Assembly: GCF_003589595.1 (NCBI RefSeq) | Contig: NW_020653856.1 | Location: 168,847 to 232,846, forward strand | Direction: 5' to 3' | DNA length: 64,000 nucleotides | DNA from: Hyposmocoma kahamanoa | Lineage: Eukaryota; Arthropoda; Insecta; Lepidoptera; Cosmopterigidae | Part shown: piece after piece, positions 31,500-42,025 of the stretch | How positions within the stretch are numbered: position 1 is the first letter of the stretch | Layout of the letters: each line of letters begins with the position of its first letter | Notes under the pieces: model-generated | Told to the model about the DNA's origin: nothing | Seen by the model: the letters and a program-made list of their open reading frames with translations, nothing else | Database searches by the model: none | Translations under genes and position numbers: made by a program

Positions 31500-33383
31500 A
31501 TGACTATGAACTATTTACAAACAGTGAAGTGAGTAGTAAGATAATAGTCAGTAATAAATTAGTTAGAGAAAAATTAGAAAAAATAGATTGGTCAGCTTTA
31601 CTGTTATTATTGTATCCGTTACTTTGATATAGGAAATTAAGTGATATTTTTAGTGCAATTTATAAGGAAAGTGAAATTGTAGTACCATTAAAACGTAAAA
31701 GGCTAACGCAACCATGGGTATGTAGTAAGTTATATAATATGATATTACATCCAGATGTTCTATTACACCTTGTAAATTAAATCCAAACAGTATGTGTAGT
31801 CGTTAGAATATACGCGTTGCCGAAATAAACTTAATAACCGTGACCATGGGACCTGTAAAGGGCCCGAAACGTCGGTTTGTTTGAAAAAACAAATATACGC
31901 GATTTAAATCCGGAAAAATAGTTTCATTTCCTATAAACTTAATAAATTAATAAATAAGGCTAAGAATAATTAATGAATAAGGTATAGACAGAAGTTAATT
32001 AAGTGATGTAAGGGTGATATTAGAAAAATATGGTCCAATGGTAATTGATGGCTAGAGAGAAGCAAGACTCATGTTGACAAAATAATTATGAAGTATTTAG
32101 GTAAAAAAGATAATTTGTAATATGTACACAGTTTTCAAAAACATTCACGAGCGAAATATTAAGAATCAAACATAATTGTTGCACACATTTTTTTGATAGG
32201 AGATAATATGTTAATCCTTCTAATGTTTCGTTTAGATATAATAAAGTCACATGTACTAAAGTTGATAAATATGTTGATAGTTTTAGTATGGAAAAATCGC
32301 CTGGCATTGATAGAATACGTGTACAAGACATAAAATATATAAAGAAAGCAATTAGCCCAGTACTGGCGTTATCCGTCAATTTATGCTTAAGTCATGGGGT
32401 GTACCCGAGTAAATTTAAAAAAATCAATAATCCCACCAATTTTTAAGCAAGGTAGTCATTATGATTACTCAAATTACAGACCAATTGCAATTTTGTCAGT
32501 AATAAATAAGCTGGTTGAGGAAATTGTAGTTGGCCAAATCAGTTCATTTTTGACGAGAATGGCGTTTGGTAAGATGCGCAGCATGGATTACGACCTGGTC
32601 GAGGCACCTCTGCGGCATTGGCGAACTTTATGGACGATGTTCACAATAGTCTTGATGCCGGAAACCAAGTTGTGTGTATTTTTATTGATTATAAAAAGGC
32701 GTTTGACACCCTAGACCTTGACGTTCCGTTGAAAGCTATGGAGGAATGTGGTATTCGTGGTAAAAACACATAACTGGTTTCGCGATTACTCAAAAAATAG
32801 AACAATTCGCACTGTTGTCGGTGATGTGGAGGGTGACGAGTGTGAGATCATAATGGGCATCCCTACTGGTTCCGGGTACGGCCCAGTGTGTAATATAATG
32901 CACGTAAACAGCGTGTATACATGTCGCTGAGGTATGTTCGAAGCTTAGAATACTGCTGAACACATTTTATCACCTAAAAACGCTGTTAGATAAACGTAGT
33001 CTGCGTATAGTTTATTACGCATTGGTTTATTCTTTGCTGAGTTACGGGCTGAGTTGTTATGGCCGAACCCTTGAAACATACCTCAGCGACGGAAATATCC
33101 TACAAATAAAAAATCTTTTTGAAATATTTTGTAAGTCATAAAACCAAGTATAGTTTTATGGGGGACTATGATAAACTAGTTACCTACTGTAAAATATTTA
33201 TTGCATAAGCAAAAGTACAATACTTGGTCGCTATTGAAAAAGCTATTATACAACTGAATTTAAAATTAATGTAACGAACAAGTATAACACTAGGCGAGCC
33301 CGCGAAAATAAATATGTGTGTCCAAGTGTAAATAACTAAATATTATGGTACAAGAACAAGTAGACATCTCTTGCCAATTATTA
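31500..33383 (+). mobile_element. CR1/Jockey-type LINE, heavily decayed
   Basis: Pieces of one ORF2 lie in order on the plus strand: KIDWSALL and PLKRKRLTQPWV (post-endonuclease linker, 31560-31730), KSPGIDRIRVQDIKYIKK and YSNYRPIAILSVINKLVE (fingers), CIFIDYKKAFDTLDLDV (catalytic block A, about 32680), GIPTGSGYGP, then LLDKRSLRIVYYALVYSLLS and YNTRRARENKYVCPS near the C-terminus. Frames change repeatedly, the YADD block is lost, and a Penelope-type terminal repeat interrupts it at 31834-31936. The right end is cut by the ACCGAC element at 33384. Confidence 0.78.
31834..31936 (+). repeat. Penelope-type terminal repeat, copy 1, hammerhead-like core
   Basis: Contains CCGTGACCATGGGACCTGTA, GGGCCCGAAACGTCGG, a short inverted repeat around GTTTGTTTG...AAACAAA and ATACGCGATTTAAATCCGG. 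Two more copies (44723-44818 and 52156-52256) lie next to GIY-YIG coding remnants, which links the repeat to Penelope-like elements. The CGAAAC...GTC order matches the 3' part of hammerhead ribozymes known from such termini; the expected CTGATGA half reads CTGTAAA, so activity is doubtful. Confidence 0.65.
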
Positions 33384-34193
33384 ACCGACTTCAAAAAAAG
33401 GAGGAGGTTCTCAATTCGACTGTTTTTTGTATGTATTGAAAGAAAACACTAACGCCCGAGAAGTAATTATTAAATATTTTATTCAGAAATCTTATACATG
33501 CATTTTATTTTGGTTCCACATTTTGAATCTGATAGGAGTCAAAATATTTCCTTGTTTTTTACCCGACTGCACATACACGCAGGTATTCTCAAATGAGGTT
33601 TCATTACATCTAACATGTATTATCCGTTAAGTCCGGTATTTGTGAACAGATTCTCATGAGTCTTTTTTGTTGGAGAGAGGGTACCTCCATAGTGGTCTCA
33701 TTTCATTTTGAGAAAATAATCCACCTCTAAGGGTACCTAAATTTTACTTAGGGAGCAATTATTTTAATGGTTGGTTTTGCTATTCTCCAATTCAGGGCGT
33801 TTTCTCTCTCAATATATTTTGAGTAGTGAGAACCGATTTTCTCTTTTTATCTAACTGCCTCCGTGGCCGAACGGTTACCATGCCGGACTGCCACGCAGAG
33901 GTCCCAGGTTCGATTCCAGGGTCGGGAGAAATGTTTGTATGGCCTACATTTATTTCTCTCGTGAGTTTGGGTGTAATTTGTGGTTGTCTATATGTGTGTC
34001 CATGGCACCCGCGACACAGGGTTTCCCTAGTGCGGGGCTATGTTGAGTGTGTGCGTTATTTATTATTATTATTATTTATTATTTATTATTTATTATCTCC
34101 TGTGTCAAGTCCCGTATAGTCGCGAACGAGGAGAAACTATATTTCAATAAATCTTAGCAAATATACGTAATTCCACGTACCTTTGAGGTCGGT
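33384..34193 (+). mobile_element. ACCGAC-family element, copy D, split by a SINE
   Basis: Starts ACCGACTTCAAAA and ends CTTTGAGGTCGGT like copy B, but is 810 bp. A SINE (33855-34095) accounts for part of the excess. A second non-homologous block of about 210 bp (about 33426-33640) accounts for the rest. Outside these insertions the blocks around TCCATAGTGGTCTCATTTCA, CCACCTCTAAGGGT and CTCTCTCAATATATTTTGAG match copy B in order. The nesting shows that the element was in place before the SINE. Confidence 0.85.
33855..34095 (+). mobile_element. tRNA-derived SINE, family 1
   Basis: The head CTGCCTCCGTGGCCGAACGG carries an RNA polymerase III A box (TGGCCGAACGG), and GGTTCGATTCC is the B box. A body follows that includes TTTGGGTGTAATTTGTGGTT and GGTTTCCCTAGTGCGGGGCT, then a (TTA)n tail to about 34095. 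A candidate TTATCT duplication flanks it. It lies inside ACCGAC copy D. Other copies: 43748-43968, 59983-60187 and, reversed and deleted, 45946-46083. Confidence 0.88.
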
Positions 34194-35325
34194 TTTTTAG
34201 TACTGTGTACTTAGATTATATTTAATAAATTCGATTTTTTGAGAGGCAGAGAATTGTTAAGTAAATAAACATTGAAGAAAAAATTGAAACTTATACTTCT
34301 TAAAATCATGTAACTTTAGTCAATTCTACACTGTTCTGTTCTGTACTGTTCTGTCTGTTAAATGTACTCATACTATGTATAAGTACTATAGTTTTGTGAT
34401 TGTGAGTGTAAACTCGCCAACAAACCGCTTTCGCAGTTTGGTGAGAAATTGTATTATGTTCTCTTGTATGCCTTGTTTGTATGAAATAAATAAACACACA
34501 AGTCTCCGCCTAAAAATCATCATTGACAATATCAATTTCATAACAGTCTTTTATGTAGTCTGTGGTCTTTGTATATTAAAATGTATCTCTGATAATACTG
34601 AGATTTTTGTAGTCAAGTCATGCACGAAGTTAAATACTCGCCTTCGGCACAGTTCCTCCATGGCACCACTTCCCTCATAGGCAGACTTCTCCCGCACTAT
34701 GTAGATGCATGGTCTTCACCAACACGTTTTTTATGCTTACGTATAAAGTGGAAAATGAGTTGCCTCCGGCCTCTGTGTTTTTCCCTGAGCGCTATTAAGG
34801 ATCTGCAAAATGACATGTGAATAGGTATTTTTCTGGCCGAAGTGCAACGGCAGCTTACGATTAAGTCTCACGTCTGCTCCTTTGTCCATCAATGTTTAAA
34901 TAGTTTTGTAGGTTTCTGCATTTTACTTATATACTTGTATATTACTGCGTAAAACTGTAGAGCCAGGCAATATAAGAAAAGCAGTATAAAAAGCTGAAAA
35001 ACGAACAGAGTGACCCTGCAGCGACGATATCTCTGGAAATATGAATACGAGAGATTGTATTTCAATGTAACTAGTTGAGCTATTAAGCCATACAAATTCA
35101 ATTAGCGAGATTAAAAGCGAGTCCGCCGGCCGTCGAGTCGGCGGGAGTCCGTCGACTAACGGCAGGAGGGCGGTTGGATAAAGAATTCACTTTAATAAGG
35201 AATTGTGCACCTCATTAATTACGCTTCTTAGCAAAATCAGAACTCATCACTCTAAAACAAATGTGAACAACCTATGATCATATTCGAAAGTAAATATATA
35301 CCAGCTCCGTAAGCGTTGGTGGTTG
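34194..35325. other. 1.1 kb unassigned
   Basis: Short TTCTG-type repeats at 34329-34358 and a CpG-rich patch at 35110-35180. A plus-strand frame over 34620-34820 has no known domain. The AT-rich sequence with TAATTA cores near 35180-35230 lacks coding sense. Confidence 0.4.
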
Positions 35326-35330
35326 TCTAT

Positions 35331-35365
<35 letters not shown>

Positions 35366-35366
35366 T
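35326..35366 (+). repeat. (TTTA)n microsatellite
   Basis: About ten uninterrupted ATTT units. It may be the 3' tail of an unrecognised retroposon or a simple expansion. Confidence 0.9.
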
Positions 35367-35689
35367 CCAAAATTGATTACTATTGGGAAAACGTAAAGGA
35401 TTATCACTTGACTTATTAAAGAAACTTTAATATAGTACTATGTCACTTTCCATACAATACATACGATGATGAACAAATATATAAAATAAATGAAGAATTA
35501 TGTAGAATTTCAAAATATAATGAAATCGTTAAATACTTAGAACCGAGAAATGAGCTTAGAAAAAGCAACAAAGTCAACAACGTGAAACAATTGGCAATTA
35601 TTGTTGTCAATTCTAAGGGTTCATCACTGTTGACATGCATTGCAACAACAGGAGGACCTGTAAATTTTCAAAAACCAAAGATGGCAGAC

Positions 35690-37260
35690 AATCAAAATAG
35701 AGATAATACATTCCAATGTACAAAGTATAAATAATAAATATCTAGCCCTGGAGCTTTTAACCAGGGAAACAAATTGCGACATTCTTTACTTGTCTGAAAC
35801 TTGGGCCAATGACTTACAAATAAATATAATGCATCTTGGAAATTATGAATTGGCAACTTTTAGAAACAGACAACACTCAGCGCATGGTGAAGTTGTAAAA
35901 AATTATTTGAAATTCAAAGAAAGGACGGATTTAAATAAGACGTCAGCTGAACTACATTGTGAAGTTGTGGCTATAGAAATAAAGACGAAACCTTATAAAA
36001 TTGTAATAGTATGTTTATATAGACCAGAGTACAATGTTACGATTTTTGAAAATAAATTAACAACAATACCTACTACACAAAGTAAATAAAGAAAACATGC
36101 AGCTGATAGTTGCGGGTGATTTCAATATCGATATTCTCAGTAATAATTCAATTGTAAAATCATTTCATACTATAATTAGAAACTATAATTGTAAATGTCT
36201 CATAAACAAACCGACTAGGATCACGGAAACTAGTAAAACCTGTATTGATAATTTCATTGTTAACTCTAAATACAACTGTATCACTGGCTATGTAACTAGA
36301 CATAAATTATCCGATCATAATGTCATGCAATGTAAAATAATAGTAAATAAGAAATTGTTGACCAAAAATTCCTATTTCGCCCAGAAATGGACTGAATCTA
36401 ATAAAACGTATTTTTTATTATTATTTGATAAATAAGGATTATAAATTTATTGAACAAATTGTAAATACTGATGACACAAATTAAAAAATTAATATTTATT
36501 TAGAAACTATCAAATATTATCTTGACGTAGCTATTCCAATGAGAAAAATATACAAGCTTAACACTAAAACTACTAGGTGGGAGACTAAAGGTATATTAAT
36601 ATGAAAAAACAATCTGTCAAAAATGAAAATTCTTCAATGTACATATCCTTGCCCAAAAAGAAAAACTAGACTGAAAATGTATAAAAAGACTCTTAAAAAA
36701 GTAACGATCTCGGTTAGAAAATTTGATTACATGAAAAGAATACATGCATCGAGTAACAAAATAAAAGAAATTTGGAAAATAGTAAATGAACACACTAAAA
36801 GAAATATAAAAATAGCAATAATAGATAGAATTAAAACTAAAAAGGATAATGTAGTAATAAAAAGTAAAAAAAATAGCAGATAATTTTAATGAATATTTCA
36901 CGACTGTAGCACATAAAACCAGTGAAACATTATTTATAAATATCGATAAATATATGTCATACCTACATAAAGTGAAAGAACCTAAACAAACTATCCAATT
37001 TTACTATATTACAATGAATGAACTTGATAATTTACTAAACATGTTACTATTTATATTTAACTGCCTCGTCGTATACTTCACCAAGAATCCCTAGATAGAG
37101 CCCAAAAGTGCAGTAGTATTTTTTGTGATTTGTCGAAGGCTTTCGACTGCCTAGACATGGCATTCTTATTAAAAAACTAGAATACTACGGCTTTAAGAAT
37201 AAGGAAGTGAGTTTAATGTAATCCTATGTTTCAAATAGAACTCAGTCTGTAATATGCACG
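35690..37260 (+). mobile_element. CR1/Jockey-type LINE remnant: endonuclease and partial RT
   Basis: The plus strand encodes IIHSNVQSINNKYLALELL and CDILYLSETW (endonuclease N and E motifs), IVIVCLYRPE, then after a frame change LIVAGDFNIDIL (the D-N catalytic pair), RITETSKTCIDNFIVNS and HKLSDHNVMQC (SDH). A Lys-rich linker (36623-36883) includes IWKIVNEHT. The RT is reduced to FCDLSKAFDCLD near 37130. The conserved YADD palm motif and the 3' end are missing. Confidence 0.78.
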
Positions 37261-38302
37261 GCATATTTTTATGCTAGATGTATATCTGTGCTAGATTTTT
37301 ATGTTTATTTTTATTTTTTAGGGGGGTCTGTGATCGACTGTGGACTGCCTCCGGCCGATGTTAAATTTGAAGAAGGAAACACAATAAATTTCTTTGGCGC
37401 AGTGGTGCCCTGTCGGAGACAGGGCGCGTAGGCACAATTGTATGACCGCTCTGCGTTGCGTGTTCTACACAGAGAGCTGCAGCGACGTCACAGTGGCATC
37501 GGTTCGCTCTACTGTCGCGTTTAAGTGTATGGTACAAGGACGCAATTCCCACGCACACTTCGTTGGCCACTTGAGACACACACAATGCACACGTCGCATT
37601 GACCCCTATTGTTTATTATTTTGGATGATTTATTCACTTTTACATTTTATACAAATTTAAAATAAACTTATTAATTACAGTAGGAGATACTATTGTATGA
37701 TTTGTGAAATTTTGCATTATAATTGAAACGATTGCACACGCAATAAAGAATAATTATGAAAAAGAATGACAAAGACTTCTTGATCGTCAGCTGATCCGTC
37801 ATGGAAAGAAAAATAAAATTGATATTCATTTCTTGAAGTACTGAGTTAAATAAAGAAGGTGAAGTGTTCAAATGTGCCGTCTTTTCTTTGAAGAAAACTC
37901 CTGCTCTGGCTGATTATTATTAGTATTATTTAATGGTATCCGCGTCGCCATGTCCACAAACAATCACCCACGACGCCTAGTTTTTTTCTACAAACAATCC
38001 TTATGTTAATATTGTATGTCAACTAGAGTACGCAATGACGATTGTTTAATTTTTATTTAGATATGTCCAAATTCATAATTTAAAATACTACGATTCAAGA
38101 GTAAGTAAAAGGTCACAAGAAAAAGAAAAAAAACAATACTTTAACATAACTGTATCAAGTCTCAAACACTTAGTAAACCAACAAGAATGTTTTAAATAAA
38201 AACATTTTTTTCATTTGAATTTGCGTGAATCAATAATAGTGTGGCAACTAGATACACAACAAGTTTATCTTTTGTTTCAAATCATCTATATTGTATAAAC
38301 TC
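37261..38302. other. 1 kb unassigned
   Basis: AT-rich with a CpG-richer part at about 37395-37600, where overlapping frames on both strands have no known domain. No repeat was recognised. Confidence 0.4.
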
Positions 38303-38530
38303 CATTGACTTACAATTATATGGACGTCGGGTCCGCGCTAAAAAGTGTCCGCACTTGTAAGGCGCTACAATCGTATACAGAGCGCCAAACTCCGCTTTAG
38401 TCTTCATTTGTTCTACTGACAGCGCGATACTGCGATGACATTACAATTTAAATTTCGAATAGGTTGACTTGGGACATTTTTTTCGTGGTTTTTGTATTAG
38501 ACCCGTCGTCCATTTATTTGTAAGTCAATG
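38303..38530. mobile_element. Non-autonomous DNA transposon with 31-bp inverted ends, copy 1 (228 bp)
   Basis: The left end reads CATTGACTTACAATTATATG and continues to CGGGTC (31 bp). The right end is its inverted complement with 3 mismatches. The flanks are ATAAACTC and ATTAACTC, an 8-bp target duplication with one mismatch. The second copy, 61895-62200, shares both ends and the subterminal blocks (CGCGCTAAAAAGTGTCCG, GACTTGGGACATTTTTTTCG). It is non-coding. An 8-bp duplication fits the hAT or P superfamilies; 31-bp ends beginning CA recall P elements. Confidence 0.9.
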
Positions 38531-38570
38531 ATTAACTCCAATTAATTATAATACGTTTTACATATGTACC

Positions 38571-38644
38571 TAAGCCGTGGGGCGACGGCTTAAGAATACA
38601 TTGTCGCCTCCCCATACATGCCCGTGGGGGTCGTAAGAGGCGAC
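38571..38644 (+). repeat. Two hairpins at the 5' end of the LINE
   Basis: Hairpin one: TAAGCCGT (38571-38578) and ACGGCTTA (38585-38592), perfect, 6-base loop. Hairpin two: GTCGCCTC (about 38605) pairs with GAGGCGAC (about 38636), with inner CCCC/GGGG pairing. 5'-end structured RNAs, including HDV-like ribozymes, are known from some non-LTR elements; this is only a structural resemblance. Confidence 0.6.
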
Positions 38645-39189
38645 CGAGGGCGTCACAAGTGTCCATCTGCTTAGCATTGTGGTAGGCTTTGTGCCGACTG
38701 GATAGCGACCACAGTACACACGGCGGAAAACCCTCCACAGTGCAACGCTTTTGCGAATCGCGTTCAGGGATCAGTTGGTGTACATCCAGTGCACGTGGAG
38801 TTTTCGGCGCGGTATCTGGGAGGACTGAGGCGGATATTCGCCATGTCACTTGTTGAGGGATATCTAGTTGACCTGCCGCCCAGGGAGACCCGTAGAAACG
38901 GTTGTCAGCTGGCCGCCCGCGGTACAGTACAGGGGCCCAATAGGGACTAACTACCCCTAGAGGCTGCCCCACCATGCCGCGCATAATCTTGGGGTAGGTC
39001 GTCGTGCCGGTTAGTGACCGGAATATGGGGTCCCGGCGGCATATCCCGGGGTGGTACGGGGGCCCTTCCGTTCGGCGGGTCAGCCGGCTATCCTTCAAAA
39101 GATCAATGGCATGTATTGCAGTTCCCCTCGTTTTTCTTCTTCGGTGCGGTGCCGAAAGCTTCAACTCTTCACACTACCGTCCTTCTTAC

Positions 39190-41270
39190 CCACCATGACA
39201 GCGCAACATAAGAATGCAGATCGTTCAGCGGTGCCTAATCCCCCCACCGCGTTAATTATTGAGTTCGCTAACATCTGCGGACTCTACTCCAACCTCAAAG
39301 CTGTCCACCATCACCTCGAGACAGGCGCACCTGACGGAGACGCAGATCCGCCGTCCGAATGATATGAGTTACTTGAACTACCCCGGCTATTCGCTTGAGG
39401 AAAACTTTCAGGCCAAAGCCGAGGTATGTGTATATATTCGTTCGGATGTGTGCTGTCGCCGTCTGCGCTGCCTGGAGGACCCCTGTTTTTCCACTATGTG
39501 GATGCTCGTAGAATCTAGTTGTTCAGCTAGAGTCTTCGCGTGCTTATATAGATCCCACAGCGGGGATGCGGAGACAACTAGGCTCTTTGACCAACTGAGC
39601 CAGGCGACTCTTGACGCGCAGGCGCAGTTCCCATCTGCGGAGATGGTCGTGTTGGGGGACTTTAATGCTCACCATGAATCATGGTTGAGTTCCCTCAAGA
39701 CTGACCATGCAGGAAGAACTGCCCACGCTTTCGCTCTCACGCATGACTTGACCCAACTGGTAACCCAGCCCACCCAGGTTTCAGACATATCGGATCATGC
39801 ACCCTCTTTGCTTGACCTTCTGCTCGCGAGTCACCCTACCTACTATACAGTATCAGTCAGCGCCCCCGTGGGAAGTTCTGATCACTGTTTGGTTGGGTGT
39901 AAGGTTTCCCAAATGCCTCCAACTAAGCTGAAGGAGGTCACTCGTCGCATTTGGCACTACTCGTCGGCGGATTGAGATGGTATGCGCGACTACTTTGCGT
40001 CCATCCCTTGGTTGCAGCACTGCTTTGCGGGAAAGGATGCCTCAGCAGCTGCCGATGCTGTTGTCGATGAGATTGGAACGGCTATGGATTACTACATACC
40101 GTCTTCCAGTGTCATCGCCAATCGCAGAGGACGCCCTTGGTTCAATCGCGAATGCATGGACGCTGTTAGTGAGAAACAGGCTGCATATCGTGGTTGGATC
40201 AAGGGTCGTTTATACCGCCTCTCATACCAATCTGGTAACGTGCCCCTAGCTTGGAGGGAGGCTAACGTGCAACCTATCCCCAAGAAAGGAGATCGGTCTG
40301 AACCGACAAACTATCGCCCAATAGCTGTCACTTCAGTGGTCTGCAAAGTAATGGAGCGGATTCTAAATATCCAGATAATCGTATCTGGAACGTAACTCCA
40401 TTCTTAATGATCGACAGTACGGGTTTCGGCCGAACCGATCAACGGGTGACGTTCTAGCGTATCTAATGCATCTCTGGGGTGAATCTATCGACAAACAGGG
40501 CGAAACCTTAGCGATAAGTCTGGATATTGCTAAGGCCTTTGATCGGGTCTGGCACCGTGGTCTCCTTTCCAAGCTTCCGGAATATGGTCTTTACGGCCGC
40601 CTTTGTGAGTGGATCTCCGGCTTTCTGCGCGAGCGAAGATTGCGTGTCCTTGTTGACGGAGGCACTTCGCGGCTCGTGACAGTTAATGCTGGGGTGCCAC
40701 AGGGCTCCGTGCTGTCGCCCACGCTGTTCTTTGTTGCCTTTTGGCAACATTCATTGCTATGCAGATGATAGCACAGTGCACGGTTGCTATTATAAGCAAT
40801 CGTCAAGCAGCCAGGAGGACCCTGAGAGAAACCGGGAAAAACTTGTCGCTGAGCTCAACCATGTTTTGGAACATATATCGTCGTGGGACTCCCGAAACTT
40901 GGTTGAGTTCAACGCCAAGAAAACCCAGGTATGCGCGTTCAGCTCCAAAAAATCCCCATTCCTTCCACTTCCCCATCTTCAGGGTACAACGCTGACGCTG
41001 CAGGACAAGCTCAGCCTACTGGGGATGAGCATCCGGAAGGACATGAGCAACAAAGAGTATATAGAGAGCGTCATCTGTACCGCGTCGCGCAAGATTGGCA
41101 TCCTGAACAAGGTGCACCGATTTTTTACTCCAGAGCTGCGATACCTGTTGTATAAAGCTGAGGTCCGAAGCAGCATGGAGTACTGTTCGCACCTTTGGGA
41201 CGGCTCTGCCAAGTACTTGCTCGATGCTCTAGATGGACTGCAGCGCAGTCCAGCGCAGTCAGCAAAATGA
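39190..41270 (+). pseudogene. LINE endonuclease-reverse transcriptase with deletions and frameshifts
   Basis: Begins near TALIIEFANICGLYSNLKA, changes frame at about 39345, then VLGDFNAHHESW (D-N pair), DLLLASHP and VGSSDHCLVGCKVS (SDH) define the endonuclease. After the stop at 39973 another frame has RGRPWFNRECMDA, then at about 40205 it jumps straight to PLAWREANVQPIPKKGDRSE and NYRPIAVTSVVCKVMERI, skipping the linker usually found between them. SLDIAKAFDRVWHRGLLSK (block A), NAGVPQGSVLSPTLF, a short deletion, and CYADDS (YADD at 40758-40769) follow. The C-terminal region after DALDGLQRS is missing. At least three frame changes and three deletions are visible. Confidence 0.85.
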
Positions 41271-41392
41271 TAGTGACGGAGTGAAGATATTTGTGTTTTC
41301 CATCCGTTACTCTCATCTCTGGACTGTATTCGCACTTTCCATCAGGCGCGGTGCCGTCATTTTGCCGAGTCACAATAAAAAATAAAAAAAAA

Positions 41393-42025
41393 CCTGATTC
41401 CACAATGCCGCTGTAATTCGAAATAATGCGGTGAACTGCAACACATCCACACTTGTCGGATTCCGATCATGATTAACGGTCATGCAATATTGGAGGGAAG
41501 GGTGTAAGAGTGAGTAAACCGTCAACAGTGCTTTACAGCGCAACCTTTTACTTATTTCTTACAATATTCTAACGACGGTTTTATTGATGCGTAGATAATC
41601 AAATTTTACATTCAGAAATGGTATGATCTTCAATTTTAGATATTGTGAGTGACGATACTATTATAATAGCAGTGCTATATATACAATACTAAGTGTCTAT
41701 TTATATTACGAGTCATGTTAAGGGTCGGAGTAATTCGAATTATGACCTTGTATATTATGGTACCTGCATTGTAACCCGACCTTTCCTCAATCTGACCGGC
41801 TTTGTGGACGTACGGAATGGGCACGGACAAAGCGCTAGCTGCGCGTCCTTCCTGCGCTTACATCAACCGCCTTCGGCGTGCATCGTGGGTCTAATTGGCT
41901 GTTAACTTCATTTGTGCGAAGCTAACAAGGCAATAGATTTCTGTTGTATATTTTATGTGTTGTCGTGACAAATTTTCGCATTTGTTCTATTTGTAAACTT
42001 AAAACATCCTTACTGTTCCAATCTA
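41393..42025. other. Unassigned spacer
   Basis: AT-rich with a CpG-richer patch at 41800-41890. It ends with the TA target dinucleotide of the Tc1 element at 42024-42025. Nothing else was recognised. Confidence 0.4.

Larger units (their letters stand above)
38550..41392 (+). mobile_element. Jockey/I-type LINE with internal deletions
   Basis: A 5' region (38571-39060) of GC-rich non-coding or degenerate sequence with two strong hairpins is followed by an endonuclease-RT pseudogene and a 3' end with AATAAAAAATAAAAAAAAA near 41380-41390. It lies immediately downstream of the 31-bp-end transposon. Its codon use is more GC-rich than in the other LINEs. No target duplication was identified. Confidence 0.78.

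Noticed and set aside
33855..33930. Possible tRNA gene (A and B boxes)
   Set aside because: Same head recurs at 43748 and 59983 with a common non-tRNA body and tail, so it is a SINE; the acceptor stem does not pair.
34620..34820. 66-codon frame that looked like a retroelement fragment
   Set aside because: No RT, integrase or other motif could be matched in any frame.
38532..39164. 210-codon minus-strand open frame
   Set aside because: Lies antisense to the 5' region of the LINE at 38550-41392; Arg/Pro-rich composition is explained by the GC-rich sequence, and no known domain is present.
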